Of a DNA stretch of 64,000 nt, positions 28,115 through 38,055 are shown piece by piece. The stretch lies in NCBI RefSeq assembly GCF_022012395.1, contig NZ_JAKLTQ010000016.1, forward strand, positions 45,723 to 109,722, written 5' to 3'. Position 1 is the stretch's first letter, and every line of letters starts with the position of its first letter. This stretch comes from Arthrobacter hankyongi (lineage in GTDB: Bacteria > Actinomycetota > Actinomycetes > Actinomycetales > Micrococcaceae). The translations under genes and the position numbers were made by a program. The notes beneath the pieces were generated by a model. It made no database searches, was not told the DNA's origin, and was given only the letters and a program-made list of their open reading frames with translations.

Positions 28115-29140
28115 ATGATCCCTCAGGACACCAGCGACCCCCATGTGGTGCTGCTGGCAACAGGAGGAACCATTGCATCCCGGTCCCGTCCCGAGGCCGG
28201 GGGAGCCGCCATTGCCGCGGACACAGGGGAGCAATTGCTGGGAAGCCTTGGTGCATCGTCTTCCTGCCCCGTGCGGGTGGTCGATGTCCTCCGCAAAGGT
28301 TCCTACCTGCTCGGTTTCGACGAGATGGCGCAAATCTGTTCATCCATCCGTGCGGTGCTGAGGAATCCGGCCGTCCTCGGGGTAGTGGTCACGCACGGCA
28401 CGGACACCATGGAGGAAACCGCGTTCCTCGCGGAGTTGACCCACGACGACCCGCGCCCGGTGGTCTTTACCGGGGCCCAGAAGGCCGCAGATTCCGGCTC
28501 GCCGGACGGGCCGGAGAATCTTGCACAGGCGGTGGCGGTGGCCGCTTCGCCGCAGGCCCGCGGCCGGGGCGTGCTGCTGTCTTTCGCCGGACGCATCTTC
28601 CCCGCCCGCGGCGTGCAGAAGGCACAGACCTTGGACCTGGACGCGTTCGCGAACCCCGACGTCGGCGCCGTCGGCTGGGTGACGGCTGGCGGCAGCGTGC
28701 ATCTGGGGCATGTGCCGCCGCGGCCTGCACCGATCCCGCTGCCCCCTGTGGCTGCGGGTACCGGGGTGCGGGTGGACGTCGTCGCCTCCTATCCGGGGGC
28801 GGACGACGTCCTGCTGCGGGCGGCGCTGGAAGCAGGGGCTGCAGGAATCGTGCTGCAGGCCACCGGTAGCGGCAATGCCAACCGGGTGCTGTGTTCGGCG
28901 GTCGGCGAGGCGACCGCGGCCGGAGTCGTCGTCGTGACCAGCACCCGCGTGCACGCCGGCCCGGTGGTGCCGATCTACGGCGACGGCGGCGGCAAGGATC
29001 TACTCGCCGCCGGGGCCATTCCGTCAGGCATCCTGCGTCCGTCCCAGACATTGGTCCTGCTCAGCCTCCTGCTCCGGCTTGATGCCCCGCGGCCTCAAAT
29101 CGCCGGGCACTTTGCCCGGTACGGACAGCCGCTCCCATAG
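28115..29140 (+). CDS. Asparaginase-family amidohydrolase
   Basis: This 341-residue L-asparaginase-like protein has both catalytic Thr motifs: VVLLATGGTIASRS near residue 12 and VVTHGTDTMEETAFL near residue 88, with Lys in GAQKAADS. The C-terminal domain GIVLQATGSGNAN is typical. It has no signal peptide, so it is cytoplasmic. The ATG at 28115, with GGGAGC upstream, is preferred over a TTG at 28103. It is first in an operon with a polysaccharide-deacetylase-fold protein, a transporter and two dehydrogenases. It may therefore act on a dedicated amide rather than on free asparagine. Confidence 0.88.
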   Translation: MIPQDTSDPHVVLLATGGTIASRSRPEAGGAAIAADTGEQLLGSLGASSSCPVRVVDVLRKGSYLLGFDEMAQICSSIRAVLRNPAVLGVVVTHGTDTMEETAFLAELTHDDPRPVVFTGAQKAADSGSPDGPENLAQAVAVAASPQARGRGVLLSFAGRIFPARGVQKAQTLDLDAFANPDVGAVGWVTAGGSVHLGHVPPRPAPIPLPPVAAGTGVRVDVVASYPGADDVLLRAALEAGAAGIVLQATGSGNANRVLCSAVGEATAAGVVVVTSTRVHAGPVVPIYGDGGGKDLLAAGAIPSGILRPSQTLVLLSLLLRLDAPRPQIAGHFARYGQPLP

Positions 29141-29188
29141 GGCAGTCAGCCATGTTCCCGTTCAACTATCGATGAGGAAGGTCAGCTC

Positions 29189-30079
29189 ATGGCAAAGGAT
29201 ATTCAGGTCGCCTTCGGTGTGGACGTTGATGCGGTTGCCGGCATGCTCGGTTCCTACGGCGGCCAGGATTCCCCGTGCGATATCTCGCGCGGGCTCTTCG
29301 CCGGCGAGGTCGGCGCTCCGCGCCTGCTGCGGCTCTTCGAAAAGTACGGGCTGCCCTCGACGTGGTTCATTCCGGGGCACTCGATAGAGACCTTTCCCGA
29401 CCTGGCCCAGATGGTGGCCGGCGCCGGGCACGAGATCGGGGTCCACGGCTATTCGCACGAGAACCCGATTGCGATGACCCGGGAACAGGAGACGGCCATC
29501 CTTGACCGCTGCATCGAACTGATCGAAAAGGTGTCCGGAAACCGGCCCACCGGCTACGTTGCACCGTGGTGGGAGTTCTCTCCCGTCACCAACGAGATCC
29601 TGCTTGAACGCGGGATCAAGTACGACCATTCCCTGATGCACCGCGATTTCGAGCCGTACTACGTGCGGGTTGGCGACAGCTGGACCAAGATCAACTACGA
29701 CGAGCCGGCCGAAACCTGGATGGAGCCGCTGGTGCGCGGCGAGGAGACGGACCTCGTCGAAATCCCGGCCAACTGGTACCTGGACGACCTGCCCCCGATG
29801 CTCTTCATCAAGGCATCCCCGAACTCACACGGATTCGTCAATCCCCGCGACATCGAACAAATGTGGCGGGACCAGTTCGACTGGGTCTACCGGGAAATGG
29901 ACCAGGCCGCCTTCACCATGACCATCCATCCGGATGTCTCCGGCCGCCCCCAGGTGCTGCTCATGCTCGAGCGGCTCATCGAACACATCAATTCGCACGA
30001 CGGCGTCAGCTGGCTGACCTTCGACCAGATCGCCGACTCCTTCATCAGCCGCGTTCCCCGAAAGGAACCAGCATCATGA
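29189..30079 (+). CDS. Polysaccharide deacetylase-fold (NodB/PuuE-like) hydrolase
   Basis: This 296-residue NodB-homology protein has [12 protein letters not shown] near the N-terminus (metal Asp), [14 protein letters not shown] with the metal-binding His pair, and [15 protein letters not shown] near the C-terminus. It lacks a signal peptide and most resembles the cytoplasmic subgroup that acts on small cyclic or N-acyl compounds (PuuE allantoinase, HpPgdA-like) rather than cell-wall polymers. The ATG at 29189 follows GAGGAAGG. Its stop overlaps the MFS gene as ATGA. The substrate is unknown. Confidence 0.85.
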   Translation: MAKDIQVAFGVDVDAVAGMLGSYGGQDSPCDISRGLFAGEVGAPRLLRLFEKYGLPSTWFIPGHSIETFPDLAQMVAGAGHEIGVHGYSHENPIAMTREQETAILDRCIELIEKVSGNRPTGYVAPWWEFSPVTNEILLERGIKYDHSLMHRDFEPYYVRVGDSWTKINYDEPAETWMEPLVRGEETDLVEIPANWYLDDLPPMLFIKASPNSHGFVNPRDIEQMWRDQFDWVYREMDQAAFTMTIHPDVSGRPQVLLMLERLIEHINSHDGVSWLTFDQIADSFISRVPRKEPAS

Positions 30080-31479
30080 GCGCACATGAACCCGGCATTG
30101 ATCTGACGCCCCCGGCACCCGACGAAGAACGGCGCTTTCCCGCCTTCTCCAAAAAACACACAAGTATCGCCACCGTTCTTGCCCTGCTGGCCTGGACCAT
30201 CGCGGTCTTCGATTTCGGTCTTTTTGGCACGCTGCTGCCGGCCATGCAGGAAGACTTCGGCTGGACGGCCCCGGAGGCCTATGCCATCAACACGTGGATC
30301 GCGGTGGGTACTGCCATCGTCTGCTTCGGCATCGGCCCGGTGATTGACCGGCTCGGCCGGCGCAAAGGCATGATGACCACGATCGGCGGCACCGCCGTCG
30401 TCTCGGGGCTCACCGCGCTGATCCCGGCCGGGCTGGGCTTCATCAGCAACGGGCTGCTGGTCTTCATCCGCTCCTTCGGTGGCCTCGGCTTCTCGGAACA
30501 GGCGGTCAACGCGACCTACATGAACGAGGTCTACGCCGTCACGGTGGTGGCCGAGAAGCGCAAGCGCCCGGGCTTCCATTACTCCTTTATCCAGGGCGGC
30601 TGGCCGCTGGGCTTCCTGCTCGCCAGCGCACTGGCCCTGGCATTTCTGCCCTTGCTCGGCTGGCGGGCCCTGTATGTGATGGCCTGCGTCCCAGCCATAG
30701 TCATCGTCTGGCTGATCTACCGGATGCTGAAGGAAACGCCGCAGTTCGAGCTTCATCACAAGCTCACGGAGCTGGAGAAGCACGGCCGCAGCGACGATGC
30801 CCATGCCCTCGCCCACGCCTACGGGGTCGAGCATTCCTCCACTGCACCGCTGAAGCGGATCTGGGAACCCCATCTGCGCCGTAACACCATCGTGTTGTCG
30901 CTGGCCTGGATCCTGAACTTCTTCGGTATCGCCATCTTCAGCATCCTGGGAAGCTCAGTGCTGCTCAATGCCAAAGGCGTGGAACTGACCGCCGCCTTCT
31001 GGTTCCTGATCGTCATCAACGCGCTGGCCTACTTCGGCTACGTCTTCCACGGCTGGCTCGGCGACATCATCGGCCGGAAACGGACCATTATCGGCGGGTG
31101 GATCATTTCGGGCATCTGCTTCGGCATCATGCTCAGCCCGCTGGCTTCCAACTCGTTGACTATCATTCTCACCTACGGTGCGGGCCTGTTCTTCCTGGTC
31201 GGCCCGTACGCGGCCATCCAGTACTTCATGGCCGAATGCTACCCCGTCAGCTGCCGGGCAACGGGCACCGCATTCATCGGTGCCATGAGCCAGCCGGGAA
31301 CCATCATCGGCGGAGCCTTGTTCACCGCTGTGGCGGCCGGATCCGGAACAGGCCCGGCGGCCCTGTGGATCGGAGCATTGGGCACCCTGCTCTCCGGTGT
31401 GTTGATGATCGCCGCCAAGCCGCCCATTGAGGCCCTGCTGGAGGATCCCCACAAGTTGCCGGATGAGTCCAATGTCTGA
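30076..31479 (+). CDS. MFS transporter
   Basis: This 467-residue protein has about 12 predicted membrane segments. The MFS loop motif appears twice, [10 protein letters not shown] after segment 2 and [11 protein letters not shown] after segment 8. It resembles sugar/organic-acid porters. The real start is the ATG at 30076 (ATGA overlap with the upstream stop); a long in-frame extension to 29863 lies over the deacetylase gene in another frame. It probably imports the compound broken down by the other operon products. Confidence 0.9.
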   Translation: MSAHEPGIDLTPPAPDEERRFPAFSKKHTSIATVLALLAWTIAVFDFGLFGTLLPAMQEDFGWTAPEAYAINTWIAVGTAIVCFGIGPVIDRLGRRKGMMTTIGGTAVVSGLTALIPAGLGFISNGLLVFIRSFGGLGFSEQAVNATYMNEVYAVTVVAEKRKRPGFHYSFIQGGWPLGFLLASALALAFLPLLGWRALYVMACVPAIVIVWLIYRMLKETPQFELHHKLTELEKHGRSDDAHALAHAYGVEHSSTAPLKRIWEPHLRRNTIVLSLAWILNFFGIAIFSILGSSVLLNAKGVELTAAFWFLIVINALAYFGYVFHGWLGDIIGRKRTIIGGWIISGICFGIMLSPLASNSLTIILTYGAGLFFLVGPYAAIQYFMAECYPVSCRATGTAFIGAMSQPGTIIGGALFTAVAAGSGTGPAALWIGALGTLLSGVLMIAAKPPIEALLEDPHKLPDESNV

Positions 31480-32233
31480 GCAGACAGCCATCATCACCGG
31501 CGCCGCCAGCGGCATTGGCCGGGCACTCGCCGTCCATTACGCCCGGCAGGGCGTGCACTGCGTCATTGGCACGTTTCCGGGAGACCCGCACGATCCGGAG
31601 GAAACCTTGCGGCTGGTGACCGAGGCCGGCGGCGCGGCGGTCATCCACGAGGTGGATGTGCGCAGCACGGCCTCGGTCGATGACTTCGCCAACCGGGCCG
31701 TGCAGGAGTACGGGCGGCTGGATTACGCCGTCGCCAATGCAGGCATCCTCCGCAATGCGGCGCTGGCCGAACTGTCCGACGAGCGCTGGAGCGATATGCT
31801 CGACGTCGACCTGACCGGCGTGCTGCGCACGCTGCGGGCCGGTGCCGCGAAGATGACCGAGGGCGGGGCCATGGTCGCCGTGTCCTCGATCGCCGGCGGA
31901 GTCTATGGCTGGGAGGAGCACGCCCACTACGCAGCAGCGAAGGCGGGGGTGCTCGGCCTCATCCGCAGCGTGGCCGTGGAGCTGGGCCCACGCGGAATCC
32001 GCGCCAATGCCGTGATCCCGGGACTGATCGAAACGCCCCAGTCACTGGACCCGGTCAATTCCCTGGGCCCGGAGGGATTGGAGCGGGCCGGCAAGGACAT
32101 CCCGTGGGGGCGAGTCGGCCGCCCGGAGGAAGTCGCCAGCGTGATCGGCTTCCTGACCTCCGACGACGCCCGTTACGTCACCGGCCAGGCGCTGATCGTC
32201 GACGGCGGGCTCACGGTCAAGATGCGTGCCTGA
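31472..32233 (+). CDS. Short-chain dehydrogenase/reductase (first of a tandem pair)
   Basis: This 253-residue SDR has the nucleotide-binding TGAASGIG near residue 8, NAG in AVANAGILRN, catalytic Ser in AVSSIAGG and YAAAKAG. The Asp or Arg usually found after the second strand is not obvious (GTFPGDPHDPEE), so cofactor choice is uncertain. It overlaps the MFS gene by 8 bases and the next SDR as TGATG. The start at 31472 is inferred from the family N-terminus. Confidence 0.9.
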   Translation: MSEQTAIITGAASGIGRALAVHYARQGVHCVIGTFPGDPHDPEETLRLVTEAGGAAVIHEVDVRSTASVDDFANRAVQEYGRLDYAVANAGILRNAALAELSDERWSDMLDVDLTGVLRTLRAGAAKMTEGGAMVAVSSIAGGVYGWEEHAHYAAAKAGVLGLIRSVAVELGPRGIRANAVIPGLIETPQSLDPVNSLGPEGLERAGKDIPWGRVGRPEEVASVIGFLTSDDARYVTGQALIVDGGLTVKMRA

Positions 32234-32955
32234 TGAGCGCGCCCGCTGCCTTTGACCCAGCAACCGGCCGCGCCGTCGTCGTTACCGGCGGCGCCAGCGG
32301 GATCGGGCTGGCCATTGCCGAGGCCTTCCGGGCCAACGGAGACCGGGTGGCGGTTCTGGACCGTGCCGGCGGCGACGGCATCATTCCGGTGGACGTGGCC
32401 GACGAGGCAAGCGTCCGCGAGGCCTTTGCCGCCGCACGGGAGCGGCTCGGTCCGGTCCACGTCCTGGTAAACAGCGCGGGACTGCTCACCGAGTCGCCCC
32501 TGGAAGAGATGACGCTGGCGATGTGGAACGAAACGATCGGTGTTGACCTGACGGGCGTGTTCCTCTGTTGCCGCGAGGTCGTGGGTCCGATGCGTGAACA
32601 GAGGTGGGGCCGGATCATCAATATTGCCTCGCAGTTGGCGATCAAGGGTGGCAACGGGCTCAGCCACTACAGTGCGGCCAAGGCCGGTGTCATCGGGCTC
32701 ACGAAGGCGCTGGCCCTGGAGATGGCGCCGCATAACGTCCTGGCCAACAGCATCGCTCCGGGGCCGATCGCCACGCCCCTGGTGGACGGAATCTCCGAGG
32801 ACTGGAAGGCCGCCAAACGGGCCGAACTGCCGCTTGGGCGGTTCGGCACACCGGCCGAGGTGGCACCGGCCGCCATTCTGCTGGCCAGTGATCCGGGGGG
32901 GAACCTCTTCGTCGGCCAGACCCTCGGCCCCAACTCCGGGGATGTTATGCCCTGA
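32233..32955 (+). CDS. Short-chain dehydrogenase/reductase (second of the tandem pair)
   Basis: This 240-residue SDR has VVVTGGASGIGLAIAEAF, an Asp (VLDRAGG) favouring NAD, LVNSAGLL, a Ser in INIASQLAIK and the catalytic YSAAKAG. Upstream residues to 32104 are an out-of-gene extension. Being adjacent to another SDR suggests two successive oxidation or reduction steps on one substrate or its stereoisomers. A small hairpin at 32980 follows and probably ends the operon, convergent with trxB. Confidence 0.9.
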   Translation: MSAPAAFDPATGRAVVVTGGASGIGLAIAEAFRANGDRVAVLDRAGGDGIIPVDVADEASVREAFAAARERLGPVHVLVNSAGLLTESPLEEMTLAMWNETIGVDLTGVFLCCREVVGPMREQRWGRIINIASQLAIKGGNGLSHYSAAKAGVIGLTKALALEMAPHNVLANSIAPGPIATPLVDGISEDWKAAKRAELPLGRFGTPAEVAPAAILLASDPGGNLFVGQTLGPNSGDVMP

Positions 32956-32979
32956 GCCCGGCGAGAACGGCCGCGCTCG

Positions 32980-32995
32980 CAGCCTGGGAAGGCTG
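32980..32995. terminator. Small hairpin between SDR operon and trxB
   Basis: CAGCCT-GGGA-AGGCTG is a perfect 6-bp stem with a 4-base loop, between the convergent SDR gene and trxB. No U-run follows on either strand, so it is a modest bidirectional terminator candidate. Confidence 0.4.
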
Positions 32996-33002
32996 TCCGT
33001 CC

Positions 33003-33977
33003 TCAGCCGTGGGTGTCCTCCTCGACCAGGGCGGTGGCGATGCTGTCCGAGTCTGCCAGGGCAGCCAGGTAGCGTTCGGCGTCCAGGGCCGCGGCGCAGC
33101 CGGTGCCGGCGGCCGTGATGGCCTGGCGGTAGCGGTGGTCCACGGCGTCGCCGCAGGCGAACACGCCGCGGATACTGGTCACGGTGGTGGGGGAGTCCAC
33201 CCTGATGTAGCCCGCGTCGTCGAGATCCACCTGTCCGGCGACCAGTTCGGTCCGCGGCACGTGCCCGATGGCCACGAAAATGCCCGAGGCCTCCAGCCGC
33301 CGCGTCTCGCCGGTGACCGTATCGGTCAGCGTCACGCCGCTGACCTTGCCGTCGCCGTGGATGGCGGTCACGGCGCTGTTCCACGCAAACCGGATCTTTT
33401 CGTTGTCGCGGGCGCGCTGGGCCATGATCTTCGAGGCCCGCAGCGTGTCCCGGCGGACGACGACGGTGACGGATTTGCCGAACCGGGTCAGGAACAGTGC
33501 CTCCTCCATGGCCGAGTCCCCGCCGCCGACCACGATGATGTCCTGGTCGCGGAAGAAGAAGCCGTCACAGGTGGCGCACCAGGACACCCCGTGGCCGGAG
33601 TACTGCTTCTCCTCCGGCAGGCCAAGCTCCTTGTAGGCGGAACCGGTGGCCAGGATGACTGCCGGTGACCGGAAGGTGTTCCCGCCCAAGGTGACCACCC
33701 TCTTTAGATGGCCTTTCAGCTCCACCGATGCCACGTCGTCGTACTCCACGACGGCGCCGAACCTTTCGGCCTGCCGACGCAGGTTCTCCATCAGGTCCGG
33801 GCCCTGGATACCCTCGGGAAAGCCGGGGAAGTTCTCCACCTCGGTGGTGTTCATCAGGGCCCCGCCGGCGGTCACGGCACCGGCCAGGACCAGCGGCTCC
33901 AGGCCGGCACGGGCCGCATAGATGGCGGCGGTGTAGCCGGCGGGGCCGGAACCGATGATGATCAGCTGCTCTGGCAT
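33003..33977 (-). CDS. trxB: Thioredoxin-disulfide reductase
   Basis: This 324-residue FAD enzyme reduces thioredoxin with NADPH. It has [21 protein letters not shown] at the N-terminus, the redox-active C134-A-T-C137 in [11 protein letters not shown], the NADPH motif [12 protein letters not shown] and the C-terminal [16 protein letters not shown]. The ATG at 33977 follows TAAGGTG; MLT upstream is an extension. It stands alone rather than in the usual trxB-trxA cluster, and is a candidate second thioredoxin reductase. The C-terminal tail ends in [13 protein letters not shown]. Confidence 0.95.
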   Translation of the reverse strand: MPEQLIIIGSGPAGYTAAIYAARAGLEPLVLAGAVTAGGALMNTTEVENFPGFPEGIQGPDLMENLRRQAERFGAVVEYDDVASVELKGHLKRVVTLGGNTFRSPAVILATGSAYKELGLPEEKQYSGHGVSWCATCDGFFFRDQDIIVVGGGDSAMEEALFLTRFGKSVTVVVRRDTLRASKIMAQRARDNEKIRFAWNSAVTAIHGDGKVSGVTLTDTVTGETRRLEASGIFVAIGHVPRTELVAGQVDLDDAGYIRVDSPTTVTSIRGVFACGDAVDHRYRQAITAAGTGCAAALDAERYLAALADSDSIATALVEEDTHG

Positions 33978-34028
33978 GGTCAGCACCTTAGGCAGCTGCG
34001 GCCGGATGTCAATACCCGTTCCGCCGGT

Positions 34029-35012
34029 TTACGGTTGGCCGTCGGACAGGACACGGACCGGCTTGCCGTCCAGGAAGGCACAGACTGCCTCGAGCACTCC
34101 GCGGAAGAACAGCTCATAGTTCTGCCGGACGACGTACCCCAGATGCGGGGTCAGCAGGGCGTTGGGCACCGCCAGGAGGGGATGGCCGGGCGGCAGCGGC
34201 TCCTCGTCGAAGACGTCCAGGCCGGCACCGGCGATCCAGCCGTCCCGCAGGGCCTCGGCCAGCGCCTGCTGGTCAACGATCCCGGCCCTCGAGGTGTTGA
34301 CCAGGCGGGCCGTGGGCTTCATGGACTGCAGCTGTTGCCGGCCGACCAGCCCGCGGGTCCGCGGGCTCAGCCTCAGGTGGATGGAGAGGATATCCGCCTG
34401 GCTGAACAGCTCCGCCGGGCCGACCCGTTCGGCGCCGTGTTCCGCCGCGGCCTCCGGGGTGAGGTTCTGGCTCCACGCGATGACGCGCATGCCGAAGGCC
34501 TGCCCAACCTTCGCCACCCGCGACCCGATCCGGCCCAGGCCGAGCAGCCCCAGGGTGGAACCCTCCAGCCCTTCGCCTACTGACGTCTGCCAGGTACCCG
34601 CCCGCAGCGACTGGGTCTCGCCGCAGAGGTTGCGCGACAGTGCGGTGATCAGTGCCCAGGTGAGTTCCACGGTGGGGGAGATCAGCGACGGCGTCCCGCA
34701 GACCGGCACACCGGCATCCAGGGCGATGGCAGCGTTGCTCATGCCCGTGGTGACGATCAGCTTCAGCCGGGGCAGCCGGGCGATCAGGCTGTGGGGCAGC
34801 GGCGTGCGTTCCCGCATGGCGACGACGACGTCCGTCTCCCGCAGGCGGTCGGCGAGGGCATCGGGATCGGCGATGTGGTCGTGGACGAACGTGACCTCGA
34901 GCCGGTGCTTGCTGCCCTGCCAGTCAGCCATCGATTCGGCCACCGACTGGTAGTCGTCGAGCACGGTCACACGCGTGACGGTGCCGGTGCTTCCGGGGGT
35001 TTCTGCCATCAT
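34029..35012 (-). CDS. D-2-hydroxyacid dehydrogenase family protein
   Basis: This 327-residue NAD(P)-dependent protein resembles phosphoglycerate dehydrogenase-type enzymes. It has TTGMSNAAIAL at the substrate side, the NAD motif LGLLGLGRIGSRVAKVGQAF, LVNTSRAGIVDQQAL, and catalytic Glu and His in VFDEEPLPP and LTPHLGYV. The ATG at 35012 has AGGACGG upstream. It is not fused to an ACT domain, so a small 2-hydroxyacid is more likely than phosphoglycerate. It is divergent from the DUF1810 gene. Confidence 0.9.
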   Translation of the reverse strand: MMAETPGSTGTVTRVTVLDDYQSVAESMADWQGSKHRLEVTFVHDHIADPDALADRLRETDVVVAMRERTPLPHSLIARLPRLKLIVTTGMSNAAIALDAGVPVCGTPSLISPTVELTWALITALSRNLCGETQSLRAGTWQTSVGEGLEGSTLGLLGLGRIGSRVAKVGQAFGMRVIAWSQNLTPEAAAEHGAERVGPAELFSQADILSIHLRLSPRTRGLVGRQQLQSMKPTARLVNTSRAGIVDQQALAEALRDGWIAGAGLDVFDEEPLPPGHPLLAVPNALLTPHLGYVVRQNYELFFRGVLEAVCAFLDGKPVRVLSDGQP

Positions 35013-35172
35013 CTCGTTCCGTCCTGCACTGGGTCTGCCGGTCCTGCGCCGGTCCCGCGACACGGTACACCACGGCCGCCCGCCAAGAGCACGCCCGGCG
35101 TCCGGTTGCCGGCACCGAATGTGATAAACCGTCAGTGCAGACCCGAAGGAAGACCGCCGGGAGGAGCATCCC

Positions 35173-35604
35173 ATGGAAGACCGCTACGACCTCGAACGCT
35201 TCGTCATCGCCCAGGACTCCGGGGACACCTACGCCCGTGCCCTCGGCGAACTGCGCGGCGGTCGCAAGGAAAGCCACTGGATGTGGTTCGTCTTCCCCCA
35301 GATCGCCGGGTTGGGCCAGAGCCCGACGTCCAGGAAGTACGCCATTTCGTCGCTACCGGAAGCGCAGGCCTACCTGGCGCATCCGGTGCTGGGTCCGCGG
35401 CTGCGGGAATGCGCCGCCACGGTGGCGGCGCTGCCGGGCCACAACGCCGTTCAGGTCTTCGGCGGTATCGATGCCCGGAAGCTGCGCTCTTCGATGACGT
35501 TGTTCGGGCGTGCCGATCCCGGCGAAACAGTGTTCGGGCAGGTCCTGGACCGCTATTTCGAGGGCCAGCCGGACCCTGCCACGGAACGGCTGCTGGATCA
35601 TTAG
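35173..35604 (+). CDS. DUF1810 family protein
   Basis: This 143-residue soluble protein has the DUF1810 signatures LERFVIAQDS, KESHWMWFVFPQIAGLG, SRKYAISS and AYLAHPVLGPRLREC, and ends PDPATERLLDH. The family is common in bacteria and has no established function; it is sometimes called calpastatin-like without biochemical support. The ATG at 35173 follows GGGAGGAGC. It is monocistronic as far as I can see. Confidence 0.93.
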   Translation: MEDRYDLERFVIAQDSGDTYARALGELRGGRKESHWMWFVFPQIAGLGQSPTSRKYAISSLPEAQAYLAHPVLGPRLRECAATVAALPGHNAVQVFGGIDARKLRSSMTLFGRADPGETVFGQVLDRYFEGQPDPATERLLDH

Positions 35605-35713
35605 GCCGGCAGTATCGGCCCCAGGACTGTCCTAGCCCGGCCCCGTGCGTTGAGGTAATCTCGGAGAACAGGGTTGGGCAACTGCCTTAGACCTCTCGGC
35701 CGTGGGACATGCC

Positions 35714-36913
35714 ATGAAAGACTTTTCCCATCCAGCTGTCTCTTCCCGCCGCGCGGAATTCCGTACCTTTGGGGTCGAAGAGGAATTCCTGTTGGTGGAT
35801 GAAGGCACGGCAAGACCGGTAGCCGTCGCCGAAACGTCGTTGGCCAGGTCCCCTGCGTCCGGACGCAGGGGCGATTCCACCCTCACCTTGGAGGTGAAGC
35901 AGGAACAGCTGGAGGCCGTCAGCCCGGTGTGTTCAAACCTTGGCGAACTTGCCGCGGCCGTTGCCCGGGGACGGGCCCGGGCCGATGAGGCCGCGCGGTC
36001 CACCGGCGCCAGGGCTGTTGCGCTGGCCACGAGCGTGGGCAGGCACTCCCCACACACCGTCTCGGCGCCGCGGTACCTGAACATGGCGGAGCAATTCGGG
36101 CTGACGCTCAAAGAGCAGCTGACCTGCGGCCTGCACACCCACGTCTCCATTGCCTCGCCGGACGAAGGCGTCGCGGTGCTGGACCGCATCCGGGTGTGGC
36201 TGCCGGTGCTGCTGGCCTTGAGTGCCAACTCGCCCTATTGGCAGGGCAAGGACACCGGTTACGAGAGCTTCCGGTACCAGGCCTGGAACCGCTGGCCCAC
36301 CGCGGGGCCGTGTGAACTGTTCGGCTCGGCGGAGGCCTACCACCGGCACATCGAAACGCTGTTGGCTGCCGGGGTGCTGCTTGATGAAGGAATGGTGTAT
36401 TTCGACGCCCGGCTGTCCCGCCAGCATCCGACCGTGGAGGTGCGGATTGCCGACGTCTGCCTCGAGGCGGCACACACCGTTGCGATCGCGGCAGTAGTCC
36501 GGGCGCTGGTGGAAACCGCAGCGCGGCAGTGGCGGGCGGGAAGATGCGCCCCGCAGGTTTCCGCGGACCACCTGCGGCTGGCCGCATGGCGGGCCAGCCG
36601 GTCCGGGGTGGAAGGGGAACTGGTTCACCCCGTGCAGCTCACGCCCTGCAGCGTCGAAGAGGCCGTGCAGGCCCTGCTGGCCCATATTGGTCCTGCTCTC
36701 CGGGACTACGGAGACGAGGCCTGGGTCCGCAAGGAACTCGGGCGCATCCTTACCGACGGCACCGGATCCCGCCGCCAGCGGGAGGTCATGAAGGGTACCG
36801 GAAGCCGCAAAGCCGTGGTCGCGGACGCCGTCGTACGCACCCACCTGCCCATACCGCCGCCGCCCGGGATGCAGGCAGGTGCCAATCTCCTGGCCGGTGC
36901 GATGCTGGACTGA
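35714..36913 (+). CDS. Carboxylate-amine ligase/glutamate-cysteine ligase (YbdK type)
   Basis: This 399-residue protein is of the YbdK/GCS2 family of ATP-dependent carboxylate-amine ligases. It has FGVEEEFLLVDEGT near the N-terminus, LEVKQEQLEAVSPVC, CGLHTHVSIAS, LSANSPYWQGKDTGYES and the C-terminal DAVVRTHLP. Mycothiol organisms do not need glutathione, so its product may be a gamma-glutamyl compound other than glutathione. Start ATG 35714 is chosen; GTG 35702 is the longer in-frame alternative. Confidence 0.9.
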   Translation: MKDFSHPAVSSRRAEFRTFGVEEEFLLVDEGTARPVAVAETSLARSPASGRRGDSTLTLEVKQEQLEAVSPVCSNLGELAAAVARGRARADEAARSTGARAVALATSVGRHSPHTVSAPRYLNMAEQFGLTLKEQLTCGLHTHVSIASPDEGVAVLDRIRVWLPVLLALSANSPYWQGKDTGYESFRYQAWNRWPTAGPCELFGSAEAYHRHIETLLAAGVLLDEGMVYFDARLSRQHPTVEVRIADVCLEAAHTVAIAAVVRALVETAARQWRAGRCAPQVSADHLRLAAWRASRSGVEGELVHPVQLTPCSVEEAVQALLAHIGPALRDYGDEAWVRKELGRILTDGTGSRRQREVMKGTGSRKAVVADAVVRTHLPIPPPPGMQAGANLLAGAMLD

Positions 36914-37024
36914 TTCGCCCGAACGGCCACGTCCGGTGCCGCTGCAGGGTCCCGGGCATTGCCGGGCGCGGGTGCGTTCGTCTTCGGATGCCTGTTGGCG
37001 GACACCGGGCTACTATTGGATGCC

Positions 37025-37627
37025 ATGACAAAATCCGCCGAAGCCAATGGGCGTCCCGATCCACATACCCGGATCCTCGTGACCGCCTACGAGTTGTTCT
37101 CGCACCGGGGGATCCGCGATGTTGGCGTCGACGAGCTGATCCGCGAATCCGGTGTGGCTAAGGCGACCTTCTACCGCCATTTCGCGTCCAAGGACGCTCT
37201 GGCCCTGGCCTTCCTGCAGCGGCGGGACGAACTGTGGATGATGGGCTCGGTGGTACCGGCAGCCCGGCGCCGGGCAGACGAGCCGGAGGAGCAGCTGCTG
37301 GCCATCTTCGACGTCTACGACGAATGGTTCCAGCACGACGATTTCGAGGCCTGTTCGTTCGTCAAGGTCCTGCTCGAGATGGGCGCGGAACACCCACTGG
37401 GCAAGGCGAGTATCGAGTACCTGGGCAAGATCCGCCAGCAGGTCAGGATCCTGGCCGACGAAGCCGGCCTCAGGGACTCCCTGGCCTTCTCCCGGTCGTG
37501 GCACATCCTGATGAAGGGCTGCATCATTTCCGCTGCCGAAGGCGACCTGATGGCCGCCCGGCGCGCCCGGAAGATGGGGGCATGGCTGATCGCCGACCAT
37601 CGGATGGACCCGCAGCTGGCCGATTGA
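37025..37627 (+). CDS. TetR/AcrR-family transcriptional regulator
   Basis: This 200-residue regulator has a TetR-type N-terminal domain: ILVTAYELFSHRGIRDVGVDE followed by LIRESGVAKATFYRHFASKD, with the recognition helix in ATFYRHF. The ligand domain is helical (EEQLLAIFDVYDEWFQHDDF). A -10-like TACTAT lies at 37011-37016, only 9 bases before the ATG at 37025, so the message may be nearly leaderless, though no good -35 is seen. Its target is unknown. It is the only TetR-type gene in the window, so it is a candidate for the operator at 54568, though distant. Confidence 0.9.
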   Translation: MTKSAEANGRPDPHTRILVTAYELFSHRGIRDVGVDELIRESGVAKATFYRHFASKDALALAFLQRRDELWMMGSVVPAARRRADEPEEQLLAIFDVYDEWFQHDDFEACSFVKVLLEMGAEHPLGKASIEYLGKIRQQVRILADEAGLRDSLAFSRSWHILMKGCIISAAEGDLMAARRARKMGAWLIADHRMDPQLAD

Positions 37628-37681
37628 CATACTCCGGCCGGGGCGGTTCCCGCGGCAGGCCGTTCCGCAGGCTGCCCGATC

Positions 37682-37891
37682 CTACCCGATGCGCTCTTCG
37701 GTGATGCCGAAGGGGACGTCATCGCTCAGTTCCACCGTGAACTGACCAGGTCCGGTCTTGGTGACCAGGATGCCGCAGGTACCGTCCTGGCGGGCCAGCA
37801 GTTGCAGTTCTTCGACGACGGCATTGAGCAGCTGGTCCGCCTCGGCACGGCTGCCGGCGGATACCTGTTGGCGTGAAGGAGCGATCATCAT
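37682..37891 (-). CDS. Small hypothetical protein (69 aa)
   Basis: This 69-residue protein starts MMIAPSRQQVSAGSRAEADQ and has a helix VVEELQLLARQDGTCGI and a beta-rich tail FTVELSDDVPFG. It has no signal peptide. It looks like a real gene by codon use and position, convergent with the TetR gene. No family can be named. Confidence 0.6.
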   Translation of the reverse strand: MMIAPSRQQVSAGSRAEADQLLNAVVEELQLLARQDGTCGILVTKTGPGQFTVELSDDVPFGITEERIG

Positions 37892-38055
37892 TACAGTTTG
37901 GCATCAATTTGCGGTTAATGGGTTGATTCCCTGACTGCGCCGCATTCCGTGGCGTGGCGGTGGGATCGCCTGCGGCCGGCCATCCCGCGGCAAGGGCCGT
38001 CGGCCGCCCCCGGCACCGGGAGCGGCCGACGGACGGCAACCTTCGCAGAGTGCCG

